A stretch of DNA of 36,087 nucleotides, taken from assembly GCA_938034705.1 (NCBI GenBank), contig CALHMG010000199.1, positions 1 to 36,087 on the forward strand, given 5' to 3'. Below, one piece after another: positions 5,568 to 12,812 of this stretch; positions within the stretch are counted from its first letter, which is position 1, and the number at the start of each line of letters is the position of its first letter. A model generated the notes under the pieces. The model was not told the DNA's origin. It made no database searches and was given only the letters and a program-made list of their open reading frames with translations. The translations under genes were made by a program, and so were the position numbers. This DNA comes from an uncultured Gammaproteobacteria bacterium (lineage in GTDB: Bacteria; Pseudomonadota; Gammaproteobacteria; Arenicellales; CALHMG01).

Positions 5568-8345
5568 ATGTCCATGCGAATGGAAAACGACCACGCCAGC
5601 AAAGGCGCGGGCAACAGTTCAAAACCCAACCCCGGTAAAGACAATGAACGTGGCGCGATCACTGATCGCACGCGTCGCATCGTATTTCACTCTCTAGGGG
5701 TATCAATGGTTTTCATGGCGCTGCTCTTTGTCAGCGCCGTGGCCAACGCGCAAACCCACCTGCGCATCACCAACAGCGCCAGCGGCTGGAACCACTTCAA
5801 GCTCGGCGACAATCCATCGAACCTGTGGGGACCAAAAGTATCGCCCGCGATCGGGCAATCATTTCTTCGGCTGCGACTAAACAACTTCAGCGGCGCCGAC
5901 TGGAATCGACTTGCCGTTGCGCCCGACGGTAACAATGGGGCCGCCGTTGCCATCGGACAGTTCGTCAGCGGATCACCATCCGGATGGTTCACCGTAGATA
6001 TCCCGCTCAGCGCGTTCCCGGCGGGTTCTCTGAATAACATTTCCCATTTCAGCATCCCGTTCTCCCAGGGTGCGCCTGCCTTTGACATCGGGGTTGCCGA
6101 CGTCAGCTTTACCGGTGGCGGCAGTGACTACAACTGGTTCGGTGGCAACAAGACTGACAATCAGTTTCAGAGTCCGTGGGCCGCTTCGCTTGTGGTTGAT
6201 GGCGGCGGTGGCTCATCGTCGAGCTCCGGCGGTTCTTCCGGCTCTTCTTCGGGCGCCAGCTCTTCTTCGGGTTCCGGGGGATCTTCATCCAGCGGTTCAT
6301 CATCGAGCAGTTCTTCGTCTGGCGGATCTTCATCCGGCGGCAGCGGCGGCACGTGCGCAAACTATCTGCGCGTCAGTTCTGCCAGCGCCGTCTGGGGTCA
6401 CATGAAGCTCGGCGCCAACAGCAGCAATATCTGGGGACCGAAAATCTCACCCGCAGCGGGGCAGACAACCTTGCGGCTGCGGCTGCAGGCTTTCGGCGGC
6501 GTCGACTGGAGCAAAATCAACATCGCACCGTCGGGCAACGGAGCCGAGGGCATTCGCCTTGGAACCTACGTTCCCGCAAACGCAAGCGGCTGGGTCAATG
6601 TAGAGATTCCGCTGTCGCGTTTCCCGAGCGGAGCGTTTACCGACATCAGCAACATCAGCGTTCCCTTTGCCGAAGGCACCGCGTTTGATCTCGGTATCTG
6701 CGAAGTGGCTTTTACGGGCGGTGGTTCAGACTTTGTCTGGTTCGGTGGTAGTCAGACCGACAACGCTTTTGAGGCAGGCACACTCACCGTCAGCGCGGTG
6801 AATGGCGGCGGGTCTTCATCCGGTGGATCGTCTTCGGGCGGGTCTTCTTCAGGTGGATCGTCTTCCGGCGGATCTTCCGGTGGCGGAACCGGCGCCCTGA
6901 CCTTTGGAGAATTTGCCGGCACCAACGTGTTACCAAACACCCCGACCGAACCGCTTGAGTTTCTCGGGCCGCTGCGCATTTACGTACCCAGTGACTTCTT
7001 TGGAACCAACGCCGGCGCCGGCGGCGGTCGCAACCTTGCGTTTGAACCCGGCGACGGCTGGATTGGCAGCAACGACGCCATGTTCCGAAGACTTCGTGAC
7101 AACGGCCAGCACGAACTGATGGCAACGCTGGAAAGCAACTTCGCCTTTACCTATGGCGAACGCTATACGGTTCCGGTTGATCCCGGACTGAATTCCAACC
7201 TGCCTTCAAGCTGGGCCTACTACTACGACATCTGCTATCAGTTCGCCGCACGCTACGGTCGTGCGAACCCGGGCGATATCAGCGTTCGTGGCAGCAACCA
7301 GCCGCTGACCGGGCTTGATCTGGTCCGCCATCTGCAGCCACGTAACGAGGTTTACAAGTCGTGGACCGGGGTGTTTCGCGACTACGTGCGCCCCGACGGA
7401 ACCGTCGAGCAACGCAAGACAACCGACTGGGCGCCCGAAGAGGAAGCCGCGATGATGGTGCAGTGCTACAACGGCGCCAAGGCTGCGGATCCGGACATCA
7501 TTGTTGCGTGGCCCGCGGTACCGGGATTCAGCCGCGCGCAGATGGAGCGCACCAAAGCCTGGCTCAACATTATCAACGGCGGTGAACTGCCGGCCGACGA
7601 ATACGTTATCAATCAATACTGGAACACCAAACAGTCCAACATTGAGACGTACGACTACACGAACGGACTCGACTTTCAGGCGCGCATCATCAGCCACCCT
7701 GAATCACTCGGCGGACTGAAGAACTACTGGGATGTACAGATTCCCTGGATCAAGTCGAGATTTCCGAACATCGATATCGTCATCGGTGAGTTTGGCTGGG
7801 ACAGCGGTACCCAGAGCTGGCAGCTCGCGCCGGGTACGGCGCTCACATCAAGTGAAGCTCAGCAGGGACAGTGGCTGGTACGCAGTTATCTCGCGTTGTT
7901 TTCTACGGGGATTACGCGCGCGTATCAGTTCATGATCAACGGTGATACCGATACGCTGTTTGGTGCGTCGGGCTTAACGACCGACAACTATGGGGCGAAG
8001 CTGGCGTGGTACTACGTCGCGGGTACGTTCGACGTTCTTCGCGACGCTTCTTTTGTTCGCGAGCTCAATACCGGCAACGTCAATGTCATGGCGCACGAGT
8101 ACGTCGATGGAGACGGCAACCGTTTCTTCGCTCTCTGGTCGCCGACAGCAAACGATACGGTCGTGAATGACTTCAGACTCCAGGTCGGTGTCAGGAACAG
8201 CGCTGTTACACTGCGCGAACTCACCAATGGCGAACGCGGTGGCTGGAATCCCCAGACCTACGACAGCGCGTTGCCCGTGGCGGGCGACGGCACGGTTGGC
8301 ATTCGCGTCACAGAAACTCCGGTGTTCGTTCAGGTTCGACCGTGA
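5568..8345 (+). CDS. Secreted modular glycoside-hydrolase-like protein with two repeated beta-modules and poly-Ser/Gly linkers
   Basis: With the ATG at 5568 the protein has 925 residues. A long polar N-region precedes a signal peptide ending ANA|Q (cleavage near residue 61). Two similar modules follow (about 62-208 and 262-411), sharing LWGPK/IWGPK, LRLRL, IPLSxFPxG and FTGGGSD-WFGG, and probably carbohydrate-binding. Ser/Gly linkers occupy about 209-261 and 412-442. The C-terminal domain (443-925) looks like a clan GH-A (beta/alpha)8 barrel: the candidate acid/base is Glu594 in RNEVYKSW and the candidate nucleophile is Glu741 in VIGEFGWDS. A strong terminator follows. The family number and the polysaccharide are not recognisable to me. 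Poly-Ser linkers of this kind are typical of marine gammaproteobacterial polysaccharide degraders. The gene stands alone with no transporter or regulator nearby. Confidence 0.75.
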   Translation: MSMRMENDHASKGAGNSSKPNPGKDNERGAITDRTRRIVFHSLGVSMVFMALLFVSAVANAQTHLRITNSASGWNHFKLGDNPSNLWGPKVSPAIGQSFLRLRLNNFSGADWNRLAVAPDGNNGAAVAIGQFVSGSPSGWFTVDIPLSAFPAGSLNNISHFSIPFSQGAPAFDIGVADVSFTGGGSDYNWFGGNKTDNQFQSPWAASLVVDGGGGSSSSSGGSSGSSSGASSSSGSGGSSSSGSSSSSSSSGGSSSGGSGGTCANYLRVSSASAVWGHMKLGANSSNIWGPKISPAAGQTTLRLRLQAFGGVDWSKINIAPSGNGAEGIRLGTYVPANASGWVNVEIPLSRFPSGAFTDISNISVPFAEGTAFDLGICEVAFTGGGSDFVWFGGSQTDNAFEAGTLTVSAVNGGGSSSGGSSSGGSSSGGSSSGGSSGGGTGALTFGEFAGTNVLPNTPTEPLEFLGPLRIYVPSDFFGTNAGAGGGRNLAFEPGDGWIGSNDAMFRRLRDNGQHELMATLESNFAFTYGERYTVPVDPGLNSNLPSSWAYYYDICYQFAARYGRANPGDISVRGSNQPLTGLDLVRHLQPRNEVYKSWTGVFRDYVRPDGTVEQRKTTDWAPEEEAAMMVQCYNGAKAADPDIIVAWPAVPGFSRAQMERTKAWLNIINGGELPADEYVINQYWNTKQSNIETYDYTNGLDFQARIISHPESLGGLKNYWDVQIPWIKSRFPNIDIVIGEFGWDSGTQSWQLAPGTALTSSEAQQGQWLVRSYLALFSTGITRAYQFMINGDTDTLFGASGLTTDNYGAKLAWYYVAGTFDVLRDASFVRELNTGNVNVMAHEYVDGDGNRFFALWSPTANDTVVNDFRLQVGVRNSAVTLRELTNGERGGWNPQTYDSALPVAGDGTVGIRVTETPVFVQVRP
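6205..6348 (+). repeat. Low-complexity Ser/Gly linker coding repeat 1
   Basis: TCT/TCC/AGC and GGC/GGT codons alternate irregularly and encode a flexible spacer between module 1 and module 2 of the secreted glycosidase. Such degenerate coding repeats can change length by slippage. Confidence 0.85.
6802..6890 (+). repeat. Low-complexity Ser/Gly linker coding repeat 2
   Basis: About five tandem units encoding GGSSS join module 2 to the catalytic domain. The units are more regular than in the first linker, which suggests a more recent expansion. Confidence 0.85.
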
Positions 8346-8374
8346 CGGTAGTCTGAACGGAAGTTTGGACATGT

Positions 8375-8401
8375 AGCGGCGACCACGGTCGCCGCTTTTT
8401 T
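8375..8401 (+). terminator. Rho-independent terminator of the glycosidase gene
   Basis: AGCGGCGAC (8375-8383) pairs with GTCGCCGCT (8388-8396) across a four-base loop, followed by a run of T to 8401. It ends just inside the stop region of the convergent hydrolase gene. Confidence 0.9.
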
Positions 8402-9272
8402 ACGCCAGCATTGTGCGAGGCTGCCCGAAAAACGCGTCGATCTCCTCACTCAGGATCTCCGGAACCTCCTCAGGTATGAAGTGCCCCGACTCCGCAATGC
8501 CACGACCTTCCACGTGCAGCGCCTTCGTGCGCCAGACCTCAAGCAAATCCCACAAGGCTTCTCGCTTGCCGCGCCCGCCCCAGAGTATGCGCAGCGGCAC
8601 CTCGATTCTTGAAGCGTCGTCCGCTCGATCCTGCTCAAGATCAATGGTGGCACCCGCTCGATAGTCCGCACAGGTCGCCCTCACCGTTCCCGGAATTCTG
8701 AACGTTCGCAGATATTCTTCGATCGCCGCGGGCTCGATGGCGCCGGGGTTACCGGCCCACATTCGGTGCAGCGAAGTAATCCAGCTTGAAAGTGAGTTGC
8801 TGATCATCTCCTCGCCCAGATCGGCGACCGGAATAAAAAACCAGTGCCAGCTTCCCGAAGCCGCCTGCTGATTGAGGTTTTCAAATTTGTGCCGCGTCGG
8901 CTCAATATCAAGGAGCATCATGCGAGTCAGGGTGTCGCCGTGATCAAGCGCATAACGGTGCGCTACACGCGCTCCTCGATCATGGGCAACGAGCCCAAAG
9001 TGAGTCAGTCCAAGGTGTTCGGTGAGCGATCTGATGTCAGCCGCCATGGTTCGCTTGTCATAACCTTCCAGCGGTTTGTCAGTGTCCCCGTAGCCGCGCA
9101 GATCCGGCATGATCAGGCGATATCGATCCGCAAGCAGCGGCACAACCTTGCGCCACGTGTACCAGCTCTGGGGATAACCGTGAAGTAAAACGAGTGGGTC
9201 ACCGCGACCCGCGGTAACGTAGTGCATCCGCATCCCGTTTACCGGGGCGAAGTGGTGTTCGAGTTCGTTCAT
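8400..9272 (-). CDS. Alpha/beta hydrolase, probable fluoroacetate/haloacetate dehalogenase
   Basis: This 290-residue alpha/beta hydrolase has an Asp nucleophile: VAHDRGARVAHR gives Asp98, with Asp122 (LLDIEPT) and His264 (SGHFIP) completing the triad. Arg99 and Arg102 match the carboxylate-binding pair of fluoroacetate dehalogenase. His143-Trp144 (SWHWFF) and Tyr204 (ADYRAG) match its fluoride pocket. These correspond to D110, R111, R114, D134, H155, W156, Y219 and H280 of the Rhodopseudomonas enzyme, as I recall the numbering. HGYPQSW and DLRGYGDTDKP are also typical. The expected reaction is haloacetate plus water to glycolate plus halide in the cytoplasm. Epoxide hydrolase is the main alternative, but the HWY pocket argues against it. 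It is divergent from the F420-type oxidoreductase gene, with 45 bases between the starts. Confidence 0.75.
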   Translation of the reverse strand: MNELEHHFAPVNGMRMHYVTAGRGDPLVLLHGYPQSWYTWRKVVPLLADRYRLIMPDLRGYGDTDKPLEGYDKRTMAADIRSLTEHLGLTHFGLVAHDRGARVAHRYALDHGDTLTRMMLLDIEPTRHKFENLNQQAASGSWHWFFIPVADLGEEMISNSLSSWITSLHRMWAGNPGAIEPAAIEEYLRTFRIPGTVRATCADYRAGATIDLEQDRADDASRIEVPLRILWGGRGKREALWDLLEVWRTKALHVEGRGIAESGHFIPEEVPEILSEEIDAFFGQPRTMLA

Positions 9273-9317
9273 GGTGCTTCAATTCTACTCCCGTAATCTT
9301 CAACACTGGTATCACGA

Positions 9318-10382
9318 ATGCGCGTTGTAACGTCAATCATCCAGGACACCCTTCAGCAGTCTGGTGATCTTGCTGTCGAAGCCGAAAACGCCGGTTACGA
9401 TTGCGTTACGACCCAGGAAAATAACCATGAACCGTTCATGCCGCTTGCGGTTGCCGCAACGCGCACAAGCCGGGTCGAACTTACGACCGGCATAGCCCTC
9501 GCATTTCCGCGCAGTCCAACCATCATGGCATCAACCGCCTGGGACCTGCACGTATCCAGTGGCGGTCGACTCAGCCTCGGAATCGGCAGTCAGGTTAAAG
9601 GACACAACGAGAGACGATTTTCTGTTCCGTGGTCAGCTCCCCAGCCTCGACTCAAGGAATACATCAATGCGATGCGCGCGGTCTGGGACTGCTGGGAGCA
9701 CGGCGGTGATCTCAAATTTGAAGGCGAACACTACAATCTCTCGCTGATGCCGCCTAACTTCAGACCGCCGGTCTCGGGGCTTCGACCAATCCCGGTGACC
9801 ATTGCCGCGCTCGGTCCTGCGATGTTGCGCCTGGCTGGCGAAGTCTGCGACGGCGTTCGACTGCATCCATTCAACACGCGACGCTATATTGAAAACGTTG
9901 TGATGAAAGAAGTTGAAACCGGACGCGCCCGTGGAGGGCTGCCTCGTGAACAGTTTGAAGTATCCGGTGGTGGCTTTCTTGCGACGGGCAAAGACGAAGA
10001 GGCGGTGCGCAAAGGAATTGAATGGGCGCGCTGGAGAATCGCGTTCTATGGCTCAACCCGCACCTACCATGGCGTCTTCGAGCAGCACGATCTTCTCGAT
10101 CTGGGGCTGAAGCTTCATGAAATGTCCAAACAGGGCAAGTGGGAGGAAATGCCGGCGGAGGTCAGCGACGATGTTGTCGATCTGTTTGCTGCGATCGGGA
10201 CATTCGATGAAATTTCTGCACGCATCGGCGAGCGCTATGGCGGACTTGTCGATGCGGTCAGCGACGATACTGTCTTTTATGCCGACCCCGACGCGCGAGG
10301 AATACCCACCGAGGTCATCGCAGATATTCGTCAGGCGCAGACACCGTTTCAGGGTTTCCGGACTAACTGGATTCGCGCATGA
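9318..10382 (+). CDS. Luciferase-like (LLM class) F420-dependent oxidoreductase
   Basis: The 354-residue protein has the bacterial-luciferase-like TIM barrel of F420- or FMN-dependent oxidoreductases. Visible features are GYDCVTTQENNHEPFMPLAVAA near residues 27-48, the barrel strand VELTTGIALAFPRSP, and GGRLSLGIGSQVKGHNERR, where F420-binding members have their phosphate loop. It resembles the subgroup usually annotated as TIGR03617-type F420-dependent oxidoreductases. The complete F420 operon lies about 0.7 kb downstream on the other strand, which strengthens F420 rather than FMN. The substrate is unknown. An inverted repeat follows the stop almost at once. No signal peptide is seen, so it should be cytoplasmic. 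Confidence 0.8.
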   Translation: MRVVTSIIQDTLQQSGDLAVEAENAGYDCVTTQENNHEPFMPLAVAATRTSRVELTTGIALAFPRSPTIMASTAWDLHVSSGGRLSLGIGSQVKGHNERRFSVPWSAPQPRLKEYINAMRAVWDCWEHGGDLKFEGEHYNLSLMPPNFRPPVSGLRPIPVTIAALGPAMLRLAGEVCDGVRLHPFNTRRYIENVVMKEVETGRARGGLPREQFEVSGGGFLATGKDEEAVRKGIEWARWRIAFYGSTRTYHGVFEQHDLLDLGLKLHEMSKQGKWEEMPAEVSDDVVDLFAAIGTFDEISARIGERYGGLVDAVSDDTVFYADPDARGIPTEVIADIRQAQTPFQGFRTNWIRA

Positions 10383-10390
10383 ATTTTGCA

Positions 10391-10442
10391 GACTAACGAC
10401 ATCAATACCCCCGCAAATAGTGCTCAGTAGATGTCGTTAGAC
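10391..10442. repeat. Inverted repeat with an attC-like GTTAGAC end
   Basis: CTAACGACATC (10393-10403) is the exact complement of GATGTCGTTAG (10430-10440), leaving a 26-base loop. The right end, GTTAGAC (10436-10442), fits the integron core GTTRRRY. The left end, GACTAAC, differs from RYYYAAC at one base. It begins eight bases after the oxidoreductase stop, as in a gene cassette, but lacks the offset inner boxes of a proper attC. A T-less terminator-like hairpin is the plainer reading. Confidence 0.45.
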
Positions 10443-10693
10443 GTATCGTCAAGGCGACTCGGCAACCGACAGGCGGTTGCCTGTTCCGCGATCGCAACGA
10501 CCGAAGTGAGCGCGCAAACCGGGCGTTTTTAGAAGTACAAAACATGCGTTTTCCCTCTTTCGGGGCACGGCGGTACAGAGCGCAAAGTGTCGCTTGCTCC
10601 CTGCACGTCGTCATGGCCACAATGAAATCAGCGAAGCAAAAGTTGTGTTGGCTCGCTCCTTCGAGTCGGTAACTTGGCTTCGCAGTCAAACAC

Positions 10694-10700
10694 AGGAGGT
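10694..10700 (+). promoter_or_regulatory. Strong ribosome binding site of hpf
   Basis: AGGAGGT lies four bases before the ATG at 10705 and rules out the upstream in-frame ATG at 10594. Confidence 0.85.
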
Positions 10701-10704
10701 ATCT

Positions 10705-11031
10705 ATGCAGTTTGCGATTTCAGGACAGCACCTTGATATAACCCCCGCCATCCGTGAATACGTATTCACGCGCTTCAAAAAAGTCGAACGCCATATCCCG
10801 CGCGCGCATCACGCCAACATCGTTCTCCATCAGGAACCCCACGAAAGCTGGGTTGAGGCAACACTGCCCGTGAACGGTCGTGTGTTGCACGTAAACGCCA
10901 AAGGCCACGATCTCTACGCAGCCATCGACAAGGTTGCGCAGAAGATTGACAAGCGAGCCAGGCGGTGGACGCAACGAAAACGCGGTAAGCGCCATACCGG
11001 TCTCGACATACCCCCGTTAGACGACACCTGA
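10705..11031 (+). CDS. hpf: Ribosome hibernation-promoting factor (HPF/YfiA family)
   Basis: This 108-residue protein is the short form of the HPF/RaiA family. It starts MQFAISGQHLDITPAIREYV and continues with FKKVERHI, VEATLPVNGRVLHVNAKGHDLYAAIDKV and a basic C-terminus (RARRWTQRKRGKRH). It binds the 30S decoding region and stabilises inactive 100S ribosomes in stationary phase. In most gammaproteobacteria hpf follows rpoN; here it stands alone between an F420-type oxidoreductase and the F420 operon, so it probably has its own promoter. No long-form dimerisation domain is present. A perfect bidirectional terminator follows. The start is fixed by the consensus ribosome binding site. Confidence 0.92.
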   Translation: MQFAISGQHLDITPAIREYVFTRFKKVERHIPRAHHANIVLHQEPHESWVEATLPVNGRVLHVNAKGHDLYAAIDKVAQKIDKRARRWTQRKRGKRHTGLDIPPLDDT

Positions 11032-11040
11032 CTTTAAATT

Positions 11041-11079
11041 CACAGCAAAAGGCCCTTCGATCGAAGGGCCTTTTCTGTG
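11041..11079. terminator. Bidirectional terminator shared by hpf and the F420 operon
   Basis: A perfect 12-bp stem spans 11047-11074 (arms AAAAGGCCCTTC and GAAGGGCCTTTT, loop GATC) and is extended by CACAG/CTGTG outside one unpaired base. T-runs lie on both sides, so it ends hpf on the plus strand and cofD on the minus strand. Confidence 0.93.
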
Positions 11080-11085
11080 GAGCAT

Positions 11086-12033
11086 TCAGTTCAGGGAACT
11101 GGATTCCAGGCTGACCCCGAACTCAATGACATCTCGCGCCAGCTGCTGCTTGCTCCGAAGCGATGTCATGATTGTGTTGCACGCCATGGACGGAACCTCG
11201 ATCGTCCGGGCGATGTGCGCATCCGCGTCGTCGATGACGAATCCATCGATAAGACCGGCGTAGTGTGTGGCGACCGAGGCGCACGAGGTCTCGACGCCGA
11301 GCTCGAACATCATTTTCGCGGTCGGGCCTTTTACGGCCTTGCCCCCGACCACGGGCGACACCGCAACCACCGGCACCGACGCCCCGGCGATTTTCGTGCG
11401 GTACCCGGGGATCGCAAGAATCGGATCAATGCTGATGTAGGGGTTGGAAGGACAGATGACGATAAGGTCCAGATCAGGGTCGTCGAACGCGTTCGACACT
11501 TCCCGAGTCATTTGCGCCATCTCGGCGCCTTTGAATTCAAATCCCGTCACCACCGGCTCGGCTCGTTCACGCACAAAGTAATGCTGAAACTCAAGGTCAC
11601 CTGTGGCGGTCTTGACGACGGTCCTGACGGGCTCGTTGGACGCGGGTAAAAGACTGGCCGTTATCCCAAGCGAGTGCGCGAAATCCAGAGCGACTGCTGT
11701 CAGCGAGTCACCCTGAGCAAGGCGACGTTTGCGCATCGCGTGAAGTTCCAGATCCTTGTCGCCAAGCGCAAACCAGTCTTCACCACCTTCTCGCTTGATC
11801 GCCTCCATGTATTCCCACGTCTCGTCTTTTCGCCCCCAGCCCGTTTGCTCGTTGACAACGTCCGCGAGCGTGTACGTCACGGTGTCCAGATCCGGACAGA
11901 TCGTGAAACCGAGATGTTGAAAATCATCACCGGGATTGGCTATCACCGTCAGCGAGTCAACCATCGAAGATCGGTACAGGCCGAGAGCCAGCTTTGCACC
12001 TCCGATGCCACCCGACAGCGCCAGTATCTTCAT
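11086..12033 (-). CDS. cofD: CofD/FbiA: F420 2-phospho-lactate (or analogue) transferase
   Basis: The 315-residue protein opens with the CofD signature LALSGGIGGAKLALGL and continues with VIANPGDDF, HLGFTICPDLDTVTYTLA and FALGDKDLELH. ICPSNPYISIDPIL and SPVVGGKAVKGP are also typical. CofD transfers the phospho-lactyl, phospho-enolpyruvyl or phospho-glyceryl group from the guanosine diphosphate donor made by CofC to the Fo deazaflavin, giving F420-0 or its analogue. It is the last gene of the minus-strand operon, overlaps cofE by four bases (ATGA) and is followed within ten bases by the shared terminator. Length and motifs are normal for the family. The native donor cannot be told from this gene alone. 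Confidence 0.95.
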   Translation of the reverse strand: MKILALSGGIGGAKLALGLYRSSMVDSLTVIANPGDDFQHLGFTICPDLDTVTYTLADVVNEQTGWGRKDETWEYMEAIKREGGEDWFALGDKDLELHAMRKRRLAQGDSLTAVALDFAHSLGITASLLPASNEPVRTVVKTATGDLEFQHYFVRERAEPVVTGFEFKGAEMAQMTREVSNAFDDPDLDLIVICPSNPYISIDPILAIPGYRTKIAGASVPVVAVSPVVGGKAVKGPTAKMMFELGVETSCASVATHYAGLIDGFVIDDADAHIARTIEVPSMACNTIMTSLRSKQQLARDVIEFGVSLESSSLN

Positions 12034-12812
12034 CTGAACAGATCAGCCGCGGGATCGCGTACCAGCGACGTCGCGGGCTGACTCTCATCAGACACGACAT
12101 CGAGGCCACGCACGACAACAGCAGGCAGACCTTCATCCGCCTCCCCCATCAGCAGTTGAGCCGCGGCTGCAATCTGATCCGCGGTGCCTACTGTTGAGAC
12201 CTGCAGCGGACGACCAAACAGATCTTCCGCGCCCCGTAGATCATCCAGTGAACGCAGGCCCGATGCGCCCAGAGCAAGACCACAGGTCCCGTTACGCCAC
12301 GCTCGCCCAACGCTGTCACACACAATCACTCCGAGTCTGACGGCATGCAGGCTCTCAAGATCGGCTCTGAGACCAGCCGCCGAGAGATCGGAATCTTTTG
12401 GCAACAGCAGCACACGTTCGCGCGTTGAATCCGCAGAGACGTTAGAGCGATCGATACCGGCGTTAGCCATGACGACACCGGAGCGATGACTCACAATCAA
12501 AACGCCCGGGCGATGCCGGATCACTTCAGTGCTTTCTGCCAGGATCAGTTCAACCAGTCGCGGATCTTTTGACGTCAGCTGCGCGAACTTTATCGCGTCT
12601 TCAGATGGAGAAACGTCAGCGAGATCTACGATTCGTCCTTCCGCCTTGGAGACAATCTTCTGAGCCACAACAAGGACATCACCGGCCTTGAGCGCAAGAT
12701 TGTCCTGCCGCAGAGACTCACTGATCGCGGCCGCGATGCTATCGCCCTCTTTGATCAGAGGAATACCCCGAAGTGCAGTCAACTCCAGTTGCGCAGCCGC
12801 GTTTGTGTTCAC
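12030..12812 (-). CDS. cofE: CofE: coenzyme F420-0:L-glutamate ligase (stand-alone, no FbiB reductase domain)
   Basis: This 260-residue protein matches CofE: LTALRGIPLIKEGDSI at the start, GDVLVVAQKIVSKAEGR, then VIRHRPGVLIVSHRSGVVMANAGID and VIVCDSVGRAWRNG. It adds gamma-linked glutamates to F420-0 using GTP. Actinobacterial FbiB carries an extra C-terminal nitroreductase-like domain of about 200 residues that reduces dehydro-F420; that domain is absent here. The start is GTG at 12812, overlapping the cofGH stop (GTGA), and its own stop overlaps cofD, so the three genes are probably translationally coupled. Glutamate tail length is not predictable from the sequence. Confidence 0.95.
   Translation of the reverse strand: MNTNAAAQLELTALRGIPLIKEGDSIAAAISESLRQDNLALKAGDVLVVAQKIVSKAEGRIVDLADVSPSEDAIKFAQLTSKDPRLVELILAESTEVIRHRPGVLIVSHRSGVVMANAGIDRSNVSADSTRERVLLLPKDSDLSAAGLRADLESLHAVRLGVIVCDSVGRAWRNGTCGLALGASGLRSLDDLRGAEDLFGRPLQVSTVGTADQIAAAAQLLMGEADEGLPAVVVRGLDVVSDESQPATSLVRDPAADLFR

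Larger units (their letters stand above)
10383..10704. other. Intergenic region upstream of hpf with two inverted repeats
   Basis: These 322 bases hold no convincing gene. They contain an 11-bp inverted repeat at 10393-10440 (listed separately) and an 8-bp hairpin, GGCAACCG (10461-10468) with CGGTTGCC (10474-10481). The hpf promoter must lie in the remainder, but I could not place it with confidence. Confidence 0.5.

Noticed and set aside
6205-6890. Short repeated units resembling a CRISPR or tandem-repeat locus
   Set aside because: The repeats are Ser/Gly codons in frame within the glycosidase linkers, with no spacers or constant repeat.
10640-10665. Possible sigma-54 promoter (TTGGCTCG...TTCGA) upstream of hpf
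   Set aside because: The required GG-N10-GC spacing fails; the -12 element reads CG, so it does not fit.
11016-11022. Second GTTAGAC that might mark a gene cassette containing hpf
   Set aside because: It lies inside the last codons of hpf with no paired RYYYAAC and is probably chance.
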